In this document: positions 54,056-64,000 of the stretch, piece by piece
How the letters are laid out: each line of letters opens with the position of its first letter
How positions within the stretch are numbered: position 1 is the stretch's first letter
Assembly (NCBI RefSeq): GCF_033568475.1
Contig: NC_133122.1
Coordinates: 151,356,861-151,420,860, forward strand
DNA: 64,000 bases
From: Henckelia pumila
Lineage: Eukaryota > Streptophyta > Magnoliopsida > Lamiales > Gesneriaceae
Direction of reading: 5' to 3'
Translations under genes and position numbers: made by a program
Notes under the pieces: model-generated
The model's input: the letters and a program-made list of their open reading frames with translations, nothing else
The model's database searches: none
What the model was told of the DNA's origin: nothing

Positions 54056-55246
54056 CTGCTATTGAGGAGGTTGGTTCTGATTCTGATTACCTCCCTGACG
54101 AGACTGCTGCTGGGGCTGAAAATAATGGACTGCAGAAGCTGATCTCTCGGGCTGAGCTGGCGGTCGAGAAGAACTACCGCTCTGAGCTCTATCGGATCCC
54201 CGCTGAGGACAAACTCTAGCAAAGTGACCCAGTTGCTGGCAGATATTACAACTACCAAACACGCCTCGACAGTGATCACTTGGGTGACGGCCTCCATACT
54301 TACTGCATGATGCTCCTGAAAACCCTAAACTCTGCCCAGAACTGAACTGTCTAAAGCCACTGGAACTTGATGAACTGCTCCCAGGCTTCTTAAATTGCTT
54401 CCCCTTCGGTCTATACTGATCTCGCCTATTTTTGCCACTGTTACATCCCTCAACCCTCTGAGACAGATTCGACTGTTGAGAAGGTTGGTACTGATACTGA
54501 GACTGCTGAGTCTGAAACTGAACAGGCTGATTCTGAAAAGATCTCTGCTGCTGCTAAGGAGCTAATTGATTTCCTCGCTGCATCAATAGTCCATCTTCGG
54601 CTCCCTTTGCCTGATCCATAGCATCTGCGAAGTTGTTGGGTCTCCCGATATTGACCAAAGTGAAAATCTCCGGGTTCAAGCCGTTGATGAAATGATCGGC
54701 CTTGGCTTCTTCGTTGTCTGCGATGTGAGGTACGAACCTCAAGAGACTGTCAAACTTGATCACATAATCCTCGATTCTCAATTTCCCTTGCTTCAAATTC
54801 GCAAATTCGGCACTCTTTTCCTTTCGGTACGACACAGGAAAGAATCGCTTATAGAACTCAGTCTTGAATAAACTCCAAGTGACAGCGGTGCCTCGATTCT
54901 CATTTTCTCTCTTGGTTGTAGTCCACCAATTCTTAGCAACACCCTGTAGCTGGTGAATGACTAACCTGATTCTGCGGTCATCGGTATAGTCGAGGAAATC
55001 AAAGAGTTGATCATTGTCCTCTAGACAACTTTCACAGTAAACGGAGTTTTCGGTACCCGTCAAGGTAGGCGGTCGGAACGATCGAAATCTCTTCAATAAA
55101 GTTTTCATAAGGGTCGCGGTAGCATCAATCTGATCCACTCCAGTAATACCCTGATCATTCGGAGGAGTTACTACTGGCTGCGGATTCTCATTAGAAGGAG
55201 GAACCAAGTGTGGTTGATTTCTTCGCACAGATTGTCGAGGTGCCAT
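54056..55246 (-). pseudogene. Element C gag
   Basis: The start ATG at 55246 reads MAPRQSVRRNQPHLVPP. The capsid domain: LLKRFRSFRPPTLTGTEN, DYTDDRRIRLVIHQLQGVAKNWW, FKTEFYKRFFPVSYR, EFANLKQGKLRIEDYVIKF, RFVPHIADNEEAKADHFINGL. Stop at 54554 (TAG/TAA type), then a Gln/Ser-rich linker and the zinc knuckle CNICQQLGHFARVC (about 54253-54212). The TAG at about 54057 ends it before protease. Confidence 0.9.
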
Positions 55247-55565
55247 CTGATATCAAAGGGTTAGGACACAACATCTCAATCACAATCTCAACCTCATAAC
55301 TTCGGTGTCCAAAACTCTGCTCTGAGTACTCAGGAATCTCAAGGATATTCGAGAACAGATGATAGCACAAATACAATTATATATCACGTAATTCATGCTT
55401 TACAAATAAAATCACAATTCATGTAATTCAATTAATTCAAGAATCAATAAAGCATGCTCGCACGTATTTAAAATAATCATTTAAATAAATCAATCACATA
55501 CGAGAATTCAATTCATGCGGACTCGATCTACCTCGCTCACTCTAGTTCAATTCCAAAAATATTAT

Positions 55566-55584
55566 CCGCTCTGATACCACTTAA
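55566..55584 (-). other. Primer-binding site of element C
   Basis: TGGTATCAGAGCGGATAAT on the minus strand, five bases past the LTR; complement of initiator-Met tRNA. Confidence 0.92.
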
Positions 55585-57476
55585 TGTGAGACCCCGTTTC
55601 TAATCTTCTATACTCAGGTTTAAACAATCAAAGCAAAAGAAAGAGCATGCCAATTTTTTTTTTTTTATAAATGCCTCGCGCCCGCGCAAGCCATCATCTC
55701 GCGCGCGCGCAGGCAACGCGGCCAGAGGCCTCGCGCCCGTGCGAGGTGATGTGCTCGCGCGCAGGCCTCTCGGACAGAAAGTGCAGGATTCCCAAAAATC
55801 AACCAAAAATATCTCCAATCAAATCTAATCCCATGCACAAATACAAACCAACATTTAAACATACAATATTCTAGGTTCTGCCCAAAAATACAACATATCA
55901 AGTTCGACGATAGGGTTCGATCGACTAATCAAAAATAATACAAGTTCGAAAGACACAACCCTACAACACGGTATCTCACTTCTATCATTCTCACCCCATG
56001 CTAACCCAGATGACTCGGTCCAGCTCCTGATCCTCCTGTTGTCAAGTACACATACAAACAAAAACAACAGCCGGATAACCCGGTTAGAAATATAATTTCC
56101 AAGTAAAAGAGACAGTCACACAATATCAATTAAACAACTCATATTGAAATATATCAATCATCAATAAATCCAAATGAGAGTGGATGTATGCATGACTTCA
56201 AAACTCGGGATTATCAAGTCAGATAATCGAAATATCAATCGGTAATCAGTTGGGATCCCGGAGTCAAGTCATTACGAACAACCCACCGACACTCCCATTC
56301 GGGGTGGATGTCGCACAACTCAACCCCTAGACTTCAGATCAACTATAAGAAGTATTCTAGCACCTGAAAAAACTCGAAATCCAAGGTCACTTCAATATAG
56401 CTCCCTAAATCGTCTAATTTCAAAACGAATCAAATATTCGGCTCAATATGAATGCAAGTTCAAACAAAGTAAATCAATCAAGTTGACACCAATAAATTAA
56501 CATGAAGTATGTGATTTGTGGGACTCGAGAATCAATCGAACTCGAGTATTCAACCCCATTCAATTCAATGTCGTCTTTTACCTTTCCAAGTTTGTCGGGG
56601 ATTCAAATCTGAAAATGACAACGAACTCAATCAATATCGAATCAAATCAAAACAAACCATTACAAGAAGTTCAATACTATACCGTCTTCAACTCTCGAAT
56701 TGGTTCAAACTTCCAAGTTCATTCCAAACCCGAATCTTTCAACCAAACTCTGAAAATATGAAATATGGATTCGATATCAATCTACTAACTTAACAAACCC
56801 GGAAATCAAACCGAATAATATAACCGATAATCCAAAACTCGATTTCGACGGCATAACGGCTATAAACGGTCAAACCAAAAATTTCAAACCAATTATCATC
56901 ATCAATACAACTCAAACCCATCTTCCAAATCCAACAAACAACCAAATCCACTATAATTCCAAAACCCATTTTCAAAAATTAAGCTCCAAAAATCATATAA
57001 AATCCAAACTTCGTTCTTTTTCCGAACCGACTTCGAATACACGGTCTATTCTAGCTCAAGAAAAACATACTCAAAAATTATCAAATTCTGGCAAGCCAAC
57101 AAAAATCAAAGTTCATAGATCGTAGAAAAACTTACGGCAAAACGACGCCCTCGTTGCGGTTTTCATGAATCTCAACTCGAATCAGAAATCTGACGGTCGG
57201 ATCGTGCAGATCAAAGGAAGAAGCTCGAAATGTTGGCCATGGCTTCTCGGTTTAGGTGTGTGGTGGAGAGGAAATGAAGGAGAGAGGGTGATGTTGATGG
57301 TAGATAATAAAAATAAATCAAGCTTGCTTTAACTAAGTCCAACCCTCTATTGCAATCCGGTCCCTGAAACTCCAAACTCAATCAATTCAATCTCGGCTCA
57401 ATTAATCTCCAATAATTCAAAATAAATAATAATCAACTCTACTAATCACAAAATAATTAATTTCGGGGCCTTACAG
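55585..57476 (-). repeat. Element C, 5' LTR
   Basis: The 1892-bp partner of 48583-50530. It ends GGGGCCTTACA at 57476, followed by GTAGA. It carries the shortened CpG-dense block (55675-55775). Confidence 0.92.
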
Positions 57477-58112
57477 TAGATCTCCGATATGTTGGGAAGA
57501 AGTAGGAGAATGACAGTTGTCAGGACCAGAATTCATCCAAGAGATGAAAGAAAAAGTTGAACTGATCAGGAAAAGAATGAAAGCAGCCCAGGATCGTCAA
57601 ACCAGCTATGCTAATAACAGGCGTAGACCTTTAGAATTTTAGGTTGGCGATTTTTTTTCTTGAAAGTATCACCATTTCGTGGTACTATGAGATTTGGGCG
57701 TAAAGGGAAATTAGCTCCTCGTTATATCGGTCCATACGAGATTGTTGAGAAGATTGGTATTTTGGCGTATCATTTGAACTTGCCGCAGATTTTGTCTGCA
57801 ATACATGATATATTTCACGTATCTATGATGTGGAAGTATGAACCAGATCCTTCTCATATCTTGAGGGCTGATGATGTGGAGTTGGATAGTTTCCTTAGCT
57901 ATGTTGAGTATCCAATGCAGATTCTTGATCGTAAAGAAAAGCAATTTAGGAACAAGACAAATCCTTTGGTTATGGTGGAATGGAGTAGACATGGGAGAGA
58001 AGAAGCTACATGGGAATTGGAGTCTAGAATGCGTCAAGAATGGCCTCATTTGTTTGACAATGTGATAAATTATTCCACGTACTCTGATTTTTCGATTTAC
58101 TATCAGTGGTAG
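57477..58112 (+). pseudogene. Element B integrase, 3' part with chromodomain-like tail
   Basis: Continuation of the integrase frame cut at 48582, beginning in the RSP of RKCRSP. Stops at about 57511 and 57640 precede an open stretch with KVSPFRGTMRFGRKGKLAPRYIGPYEIVEKIG, DIFHVSMMWKYEPDPSHIL, and the chromodomain-like end QILDRKEKQFRNKTNPL then VEWSRHGREEATWELESRM. The frame ends at 58112. Confidence 0.88.
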
Positions 58113-58189
58113 ATGTTTGATCCCTTTGTATATAAGTTTGATGTGTGTTTGATTTCGAGGACGAAATCTTCTTTTTAGAGGGGGAGAAA
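58113..58189 (+). other. Element B 3' end and polypurine tract
   Basis: The 77 bases after the integrase stop contain gatttcgaggacgaaatc and the polypurine tract TTTAGAGGGGGAGAAA (about 58174-58189) directly before the LTR. Confidence 0.85.
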
Positions 58190-60412
58190 TGTAAGGACCT
58201 GATTTTAATATGTTAATTAATTTGTGTGTTAAAACTATGTATTAATAAATATCGATTTATAGACGATATTAAAATGCATATTTTATTTATAGAGCACACA
58301 GGAGTTGAAATAACTCAAATTTGGGTCAAGTTTTAACCCCGAATGAATAAAATAAGACACACATTAAATCAATACATATCTAATTAAATAGATATGGGTA
58401 TACATATACAGATATATATCATTCTCTCTCCTCCATATTTTTCCATCTTCTTCGTTATCTATCTGTGTCGTCTTCTTCTTCTTTGTTTTCAAAATTTTTC
58501 CAACACTTTAAATGCCCGTATCTTCTTCGTTTTTGTCCGAATTTCAAAAGCAAATATAGTTCTGGAATCCTCGCGACGTAAGCTTTTTTTTGATACCAAT
58601 TTTTCTAAGCTTTGTGCACGTTCCGTCGAACCCGTTTCCGACCAGCCGCTTCGTTCCGCCGTGCATCACCGGAGGTTCGGGGAACGTTGTTTGAGTTGTT
58701 TGAATCTTTAATTCGAAGTTTTGAGGTAATTTCGAGACTAGTGTTTCAAACTTTGGGAATTTCGATTCAATTGACATCCGATAATTGATATTTGATTTAT
58801 TATTGATTGTAGGTGCTATAATTCAGCTGAATTGAGGTATTGGTTATTTTTCAAATTTTATTTGGGATTAATTTTGAATTTCCAGATTTTTAATATTGGG
58901 GATTTTCGAATTTAAGTGTTGATTACTCATTAATTTAGTGTTTAGATGCTCTAGAAAATATAAATGCGAATTTTCGAAATTTGTAGGAATTTTTGAAAAA
59001 ATTCAGATTGTTTTAATTTGGGTATTTTAACATTTAGGAGTCGTTTATTCACTATTTGGACATTGATAGGATGATTTAATATGAAATATGAATATTTAGA
59101 AATATAATTTTGTATTTTTAGACTTAGTTCCGATAATTCTCAGATTTGTACAGGGGAATAGGAATTAATATGAATAAATGATTTTTCACAGGATTGGACT
59201 ATTCGAGAATATCTTGAGATATTTCTGTGGTAAATTAAGTGTTGATTAAGGTACGTATGAGTTGTTTACATTATGACGTCTATAATGGCATGTAATGATA
59301 TTAAGTATTTTGTAATGAGTGATAACGTGTTTTATGTGCTTATGTGAATTATGTGATTGCATTCACTCATTTACATTGATTGTTAATGTGCTGAATTGAG
59401 AATAATCGTTATTTTCTTTAATAAAATAAAATAAATTTCAAATATATTTTTATTGGAAAAATATTAAGGGATATTCGTCAAATAAGCACGTTAATAATAT
59501 TTCATAGCACGTTGAGCCTTGACACCTTTGATTGCTATTTATATTTATCTCTTGATATGTGTTGAGTCATCTTTGGAGCGAGTGGCATTATTTAGTGCAC
59601 TCCTGAGGTAGCACGAGGCCGAGTGGGTCGCACTTGCACCCTCGATGCTACGATACTCCTGATGACTGCATGAGGCCGAGTGGGGTCGCTCCCACACCAT
59701 CATGCTACGTGCGTCGAGGAGCTGTGATGATTCGAGGTCTGCTGCGTACCTTCCACAGGTGGCCACTGAGATTATTGTCATACGATTATTTGGACTCCAT
59801 TTGGTATCCCTTATTCCATTGATACATATCACGCATTGCATTGCATTTCATTGCATTATACTTGATTTTATTCATGTCAGTTATATTTGTCATAATGTTT
59901 CTAGTTCGTCGTACTGGGGTCCGACCACTGTTTTTTTTTTATGTTGTGGATGTTTGTGATTCTATAGCAGGATATCCAGGGGGATTTGACGCGTCTGGTG
60001 GAGCGTCATCTAGTGGTACCCAGTGAGTCGAGCGTGGAGTCAAGTTCCCAAATATATGTATATATCAGTTTAGCGAGTTTTATATTTTCCGAGGTGATGC
60101 CCCGTGTATCTGTATCGATAGATTTGGACTTTGTTTTGGATTGTTATTTGTGTGATCGAGCCTTGCCGGCTCTGCATGTGTTTAGTCCTGGCCAGTGCGA
60201 CTATAGGTTTGTAAATTAGTGTTGTGACTCTATTTTCGAGTATATATTGCTGGTTGTGTTGTACAGGTTTTTGGGATGTCCTATTTATGAATGGGTCATG
60301 CCGAATTTTCTGTAGGCCCAAAACGCAAATTTTTAACTCGTTTTCACTGTTTACATTAATTAATCCTGATTGTTTGATCATTAAATATTAAATCAGGACA
60401 CGGGCCCTTTCA
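58190..60412 (+). repeat. Element B, 3' LTR
   Basis: The 2223-bp LTR begins TGTAAGGACCTG and ends GGGCCCTTTCA. It is the complete version, the 5' LTR having lost the counterpart of 58190-58790. It has a microsatellite-like tatacatatacagatatata near 58400, CT-rich sequence after it (about 58425-58500) and the GAGGCCGAGTGGGTCGC module (59602-59710). Confidence 0.9.
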
Positions 60413-60518
60413 TGGAATGTATAGTATCTTTTTATGAAATAAACATGAGTGTTCTTGTTGTCTTGATTTATTACCCAGACTTAAATTTCGAGGACAAAAT
60501 TTCCTAAGTTGGGGAGAA
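60413..60518 (+). mobile_element. Element E, last 106 bp of internal sequence
   Basis: Ends aatttcgaggacaaaatttc and then polypurine AAGTTGGGGAGAA, the 3' hallmark of this gypsy family. The rest of element E's body is not in the window; element B inserted here and the region to its left was deleted. Confidence 0.75.
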
Positions 60519-62045
60519 TGTAGTAACTCGTACCCTATTTTAAGTAATTAAATAATAAACATGATTAAGGGTTACTAACTCAAGAAACAAAGATTTAAAC
60601 AAGACAAATCAACATAAAAGTTATAAATTGAACTATGGTTAGTTCAGAAGGACCGAACCGAGTTCGGAAGACCTGAAATACACACACTTCGGAAGCAGCT
60701 AAATCAACAGGGTCAACTTCGTAAACAAGAAAGCAGTTCAGAACGACCGAACTGAGGATCAGAACGACCGAACTGAGGATTGGAACGTCCGAACCTCATT
60801 AGCCAATTTGTCCATGAGTAGACACGAGGTGAACTGACATGTGGCACAGTTCAGACCATCCGAAGTTATAGATTAGAGAATCCGATGACATGGAACGATG
60901 GCTAAGAAATAAATTCGGACATGTGTAATGCATGCAGAGATCGGAACCACCAAATTCAGGATCGGAATGTCCGAAATCTGGCGTTCGAAAACATGGCGAG
61001 CATGTAGAGTTCGGAACTACCGATCTCCGTCTATAAATAGGGGACTTCAGAAGAGATTTCATACCACAATAGTTTCCCTTCTTGATTTAGTTTATAACTG
61101 ATGGCCCGACGATATAAGTGAGGTGCTTCGGTAATAGCATCCATTTGAGAGTAGAAACTAGGTTGTTGACATCAACGAGCTAACGACGAACGAAGGTATG
61201 GTTCGAGAATCATATTTAAATTATAGGAGTATATGTTATCTTAGTTAAGGCCTGTAGAACATGTTTAGTGATACGATGAATATTTGACTGTAGGCTTGGA
61301 ACGTAGATTCTGTTAGGCTTGATCTACTACTAGAGGTACGTAAGTACTGACTGAGATTGTCAGCTGAGTATGCATGCTTATGTGTTGCATTTATGTTCCA
61401 TGATATGTGTTTTACTATTTTAAATAAATACTGCATGTGCACATACACGTTGAGACGTATTTTCTTCGAGATAGCATTTCTCGTAGGGTAGCTCAGCCCT
61501 ACACCTGATTATACTGTCTGACAACGAGAGTTACCGCACGAAGGGAGACTGATACTACGGTGATCTAGACGAGTGTGTGAGCTATCTAAAGGATGGAGTC
61601 CCAGATAGTGCTACATACTCAATGGTGCCTAGTCTGAGTAGGACTTGGTAGTTTACCAGTCATCACGTTGCATGCATCATATTAAGTTTTGTATACTCAT
61701 ATTTACGTACTGGGTATTAGTTGCTCACGTCCTTGGTATTATCTTGGACACCCCATCCTACGAGGAAGGTCTTAGGTTGGACGGAGAAGGTGGATCAAAT
61801 CAGGGTTAGTTGCAGGTTCTGGAGATTCCAGGAGTTACTAGCTACAGTCAGTTTCATTTGTATATATTTTGGGTGAATACACTTGGGTTTGTAATACCGG
61901 TTGTATTCTTCCAATTTATCTTGTAATTAGTAGGTTTTTAAGTTTTTGTAATAAACTTTGTTAAGTTTGATTTAATAAATTTTATATTAAGATAATGGCA
62001 TACTTAAGAGTGCTAGTTAGTAGGTGATCCGAGCGGGTCACTACA
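60519..62045 (+). repeat. Element E, 3' LTR
   Basis: The 1527-bp LTR begins TGTAGTAACTCGTACC and ends GGGTCACTACA. It contains a TTCGGA/CCGAAC-type cluster (60645-61030) and TATAAATAG (61032-61040). It shares its start, end and general layout with the G1 and A LTRs but is clearly diverged. The flank to the right is TTATG; the partner is lost. Confidence 0.88.
61032..61040 (+). promoter_or_regulatory. TATA box of the E LTR
   Basis: TATAAATAG within CTCCGTCTATAAATAGGGG, the same 17-base context as in the G1 LTR (3487-3503), directly downstream of the palindrome cluster. Confidence 0.75.
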
Positions 62046-62515
62046 TTATGGTGTGGGAGCCACCTGTTCATCCGACGACACAGAATACTACACGACATGA
62101 CGCCATCTAATTGAGCAGAGTTCTTGATCCTGATTCTTGATATCCTGTGCACTTGAATTCATGCACTCATAGCACTTTTATACTCATGCTTTCGTATTAA
62201 GCATTTTTATTGCTCACGTTCTTGATTTTTGTTCTTAGACACGCCATTCCACGGGAAAAGTCTAAGGTTGGATAGACCCAGTGAGAGCGATCGCTGAGTT
62301 GGCAGGAGCCGCATGGTCAGGACTGACGATCATGTCCATGTTCCATTTGGGTTTTAGTACTTTTTTTCGATACGTGTGTATAACATTTACAGGTTTCTTC
62401 GATTGGGTTGTAAACTATGTTTAATTTTTATGTTGTTTATCTTATCCCATTTTAATTAAGTTAATTGCTTACTATTAAGAATTTTTTAGTAGGTGAATCG
62501 GGACGGGCCACTAGA
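62046..62515 (+). repeat. LTR 3' fragment H
   Basis: Resembles the R/U5 part of the E LTR: tgctcacgttcttgatttttgttcttagacacgccattccacggg corresponds in layout to E 61710-61760, and the end GGGACGGGCCACTAGA matches GGGTCACTACA. It is the host into which E inserted at 62045/62046. It is cut at 62515 by inverted LTR fragment I. Confidence 0.7.
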
Positions 62516-63342
62516 CCTGCTCAACATGATATATGCACATGTAACATATGAATAAAACAGTAAAACATGTATATCACGACACATAAGATGCAACATATAA
62601 ACATGAATATTATGTTGGATATCTCAGTCAGTACTTACGTACCTCTAATACATAGGGCGAGTAAACAGCTCCACCGTGAAAGCCTGCAGGTCAACTGATT
62701 ACCATATCATCATTACTGATGAAAAAAATCTTAACTAAGTCACTAACTACTCCCAATAACAACTATGAGTTCAAACTTATACATGTATCTGTCGTCAATC
62801 TTTTGTTGTCGAAGGTCCCAAAAATCGATCACAACTTCTTTATGACCTCGAAGGCTCTTGCCTATAGCTCGACCCTCGATTATGTGGCTAGAAACGTTAA
62901 AAAAATACACAAGAATCGAGAGAAACACACAAAAAACACACATCACTATGTGAAATTCGATGGCCTATTTATTAGCAACGGTCGAAAGATCCGTTCCTGG
63001 GATCGGTAGCTCCAATCTTCGTATGCAAAGATGTGTCAACATTATCTGGACACCTCAGTGCACACCTACATTCAAAAGGTCATAATTCACCTTCGAAAGA
63101 TCCGATCTCCTACGCTTTCGTGCATTTTTGGCTCCTCGTTGAAGTGATTGACCATGCTACCTTCGGGCGGTCCAATCTATGTTCAGTGTTTCCGAACTCA
63201 CTTCGATGGATCCGAACACTTTGGATGGTCCGAATGCTAATTTTTTGGTTCTAAACTGTTTAATCACTTGATTTACTTAAATAATGATCTTTTGATCATT
63301 TTTAATATTTTAATCACATAAAACAGTACTTGGGTCACTACA
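62516..63342 (-). repeat. LTR fragment I, opposite orientation
   Basis: On the minus strand it starts TGTAGTGACCCAAGTACTG and includes TTCGGA/TCCGAA half-sites (63060-63235), then text matching the R region of the family (ggtacgtaagtactgactgagata at about 62645-62620). It is truncated at 62516, where it abuts fragment H head to head. Confidence 0.75.
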
Positions 63343-64000
63343 ATTTTTATACTTAACAATAGTAATAGATAATAGACAAGATAGATTTATTTTATCGATT
63401 GAACAATAATTTAAATTTATTATAATTATAAATTAATTAAACATCACATTTTCTTAAAATATTAATCCACTATCATTCTTGAATTTTTAAATTTAATTCT
63501 AATCGAATAATTCTCTAATATTTTCTATGGCATGTAAAAGTTGAAATTTATGACTCAAATTGCAATAAATTTACTTTGTAAAAATATAAAATATCAGTTA
63601 ATCCAAAATGGATATATAAAAAAATTTCAAAAAAAAATAATAAAAAATCAAAGCTGACTTTCCAAGTGTACGCACAATACGCAGTCATTGATGAAAAAAG
63701 AGTACAAAATGCTGCTGATGCGCATAATGAAAACCCTCGCTTCACTCAGCTCAGAACTCACTCGGTCTCAAGCGTAAAGCTCAGGGGTAAACATACATAT
63801 TTTTTCAAGATCTGTTCGTTTGACCATGATGTGGAAGAAGAACATTGAACTTGATTTTCGTTTCAGATATTTCTTACATTTTACGATTTAGTGGTCTTCT
63901 TTGTGTTCTTCGCGATTTACTCTACCGTTTTTTAGGTTTCTTGGGCCCTTGAGACATGTTGGAACTGAAATTCTCTGTTTTTTTCCTTCGTTCCTCAACT
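63343..64000 (+). other. Unassigned DNA, possible edge of a host gene
   Basis: 63343-63655 is very AT-rich with no recognisable element. From about 63660 the composition changes: CT-rich text tcgcttcactcagctcagaac, then a possible exon end with gtaaac near 63787, and a CT/T-rich approach with tttcag at about 63862-63867. This looks like a 5' untranslated region with an intron, but no coding sequence can be identified before the window ends. No LTR-family similarity was seen. Confidence 0.3.

Larger units (their letters stand above)
48583..57476 (-). mobile_element. Element C: Ty3/gypsy chromovirus, full length, decayed
   Basis: 8.9 kb, LTRs 48583-50530 and 55585-57476, inserted antisense into the integrase gene of B. 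Flanks are GTTGA (48578-48582) and GTAGA (57477-57481), a 5-bp duplication with one later change; the B reading frame supports GTAGA as the original. Minus-strand order: 5' LTR, Met primer-binding site, gag, zinc knuckle, protease, RT, RNase H, integrase, chromodomain-like tail, polypurine tract, 3' LTR. It has about five stops and one frameshift; the RT and integrase open frames are long, so it is less decayed than A or B. Confidence 0.92.
43187..60412 (+). mobile_element. Element B: Ty3/gypsy chromovirus, 5'-truncated, hosting element C
   Basis: Plus-strand order: truncated 5' LTR (43187-44820), Met primer-binding site, gag (45091), protease remnant, RT, RNase H, integrase (split by C at 48582/57477) with a chromodomain-like tail, polypurine tract, and 3' LTR (58190-60412). 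It has many stops, a deletion across the protease-RT boundary and frameshifts. The flank after the 3' LTR is TGGAA inside the 3' end of element E. The left flank was lost in the deletion that fused it to element Q. Confidence 0.9.

Noticed and set aside
63666..63848. 60-codon open frame at the right edge
   Set aside because: It spans a likely exon-intron boundary and matches no family; too short to support as a gene.

Overview
The window is plant nuclear DNA, most likely from a flowering plant. It is an intergenic block made almost entirely of nested LTR retrotransposons. The evidence is Ty1/copia and Ty3/gypsy (chromovirus and Athila-type) polyproteins, primer-binding sites for initiator-Met and Asp tRNAs, TG...CA LTRs, 5-bp target duplications and a hAT-like miniature element. 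The genus cannot be named from the sequence. No confident host gene was found; only the last ~350 bases (63660-64000) look as if they could be the edge of one.

Layout, left to right. (1) 1-2056: 5' LTR and leader of a minus-strand copia element whose body lies off the left edge. It sits in a gypsy remnant (2057-3054) that ends in the LTR 3055-4529. (2) 4331-9430: a 2.55-kb segment present twice in tandem. Each unit carries an LTR end, a decayed minus-strand gypsy fragment (element D), the left part of a hAT-like MITE, and the start of a gypsy LTR. (3) 8883-16280: a complete but decayed minus-strand chromovirus (element A, TSD GTTCG) inside that MITE; the MITE ends at 16391 and element D resumes to 17237. 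(4) 17238-43186: a 26-kb Athila-type gypsy element on the minus strand (element Q). Its 5' LTR is cut to 130 bp. It hosts a gag-protease-only Athila relative (F, 19257-25908) and a complete copia element (P, 26883-36232, TSD AGAGA) that splits its downstream ORF. (5) 43187-60412: a plus-strand chromovirus (B) lacking the first ~600 bp of its 5' LTR. Its integrase gene is split by a minus-strand chromovirus (C, 48583-57476, TSD GTAGA/GTTGA). (6) 60413-63342: the 3' end and LTR of another gypsy element (E) and two LTR fragments in opposite orientation. (7) 63343-64000: AT-rich, then possibly single-copy DNA.

How the parts work. Each element originally carried an LTR promoter, primer-binding site, gag, protease, reverse transcriptase/RNase H and integrase (RT after IN in copia), and a polypurine tract. 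Only copia element P keeps one uninterrupted gag-pol frame (1299 codons), and even there the protease catalytic triplet is altered from D-T-G to D-T-E. The rest carry premature stops, frameshifts or deletions and are treated as pseudogenes.

Relative order of events from nesting: D came before the MITE, A and the tandem duplication. Q came after D and before F and P. E came before B, and B before C. A deletion later fused the 5' LTR of Q to that of B. The most interesting non-coding signals are a GC-rich hairpin array in the copia leader, palindrome clusters with a TGACGTCA box upstream of TATA in one gypsy LTR family, and a palindromic module shared between the Athila LTR and the region in front of its downstream ORF. 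I saw no clearly new biological system.
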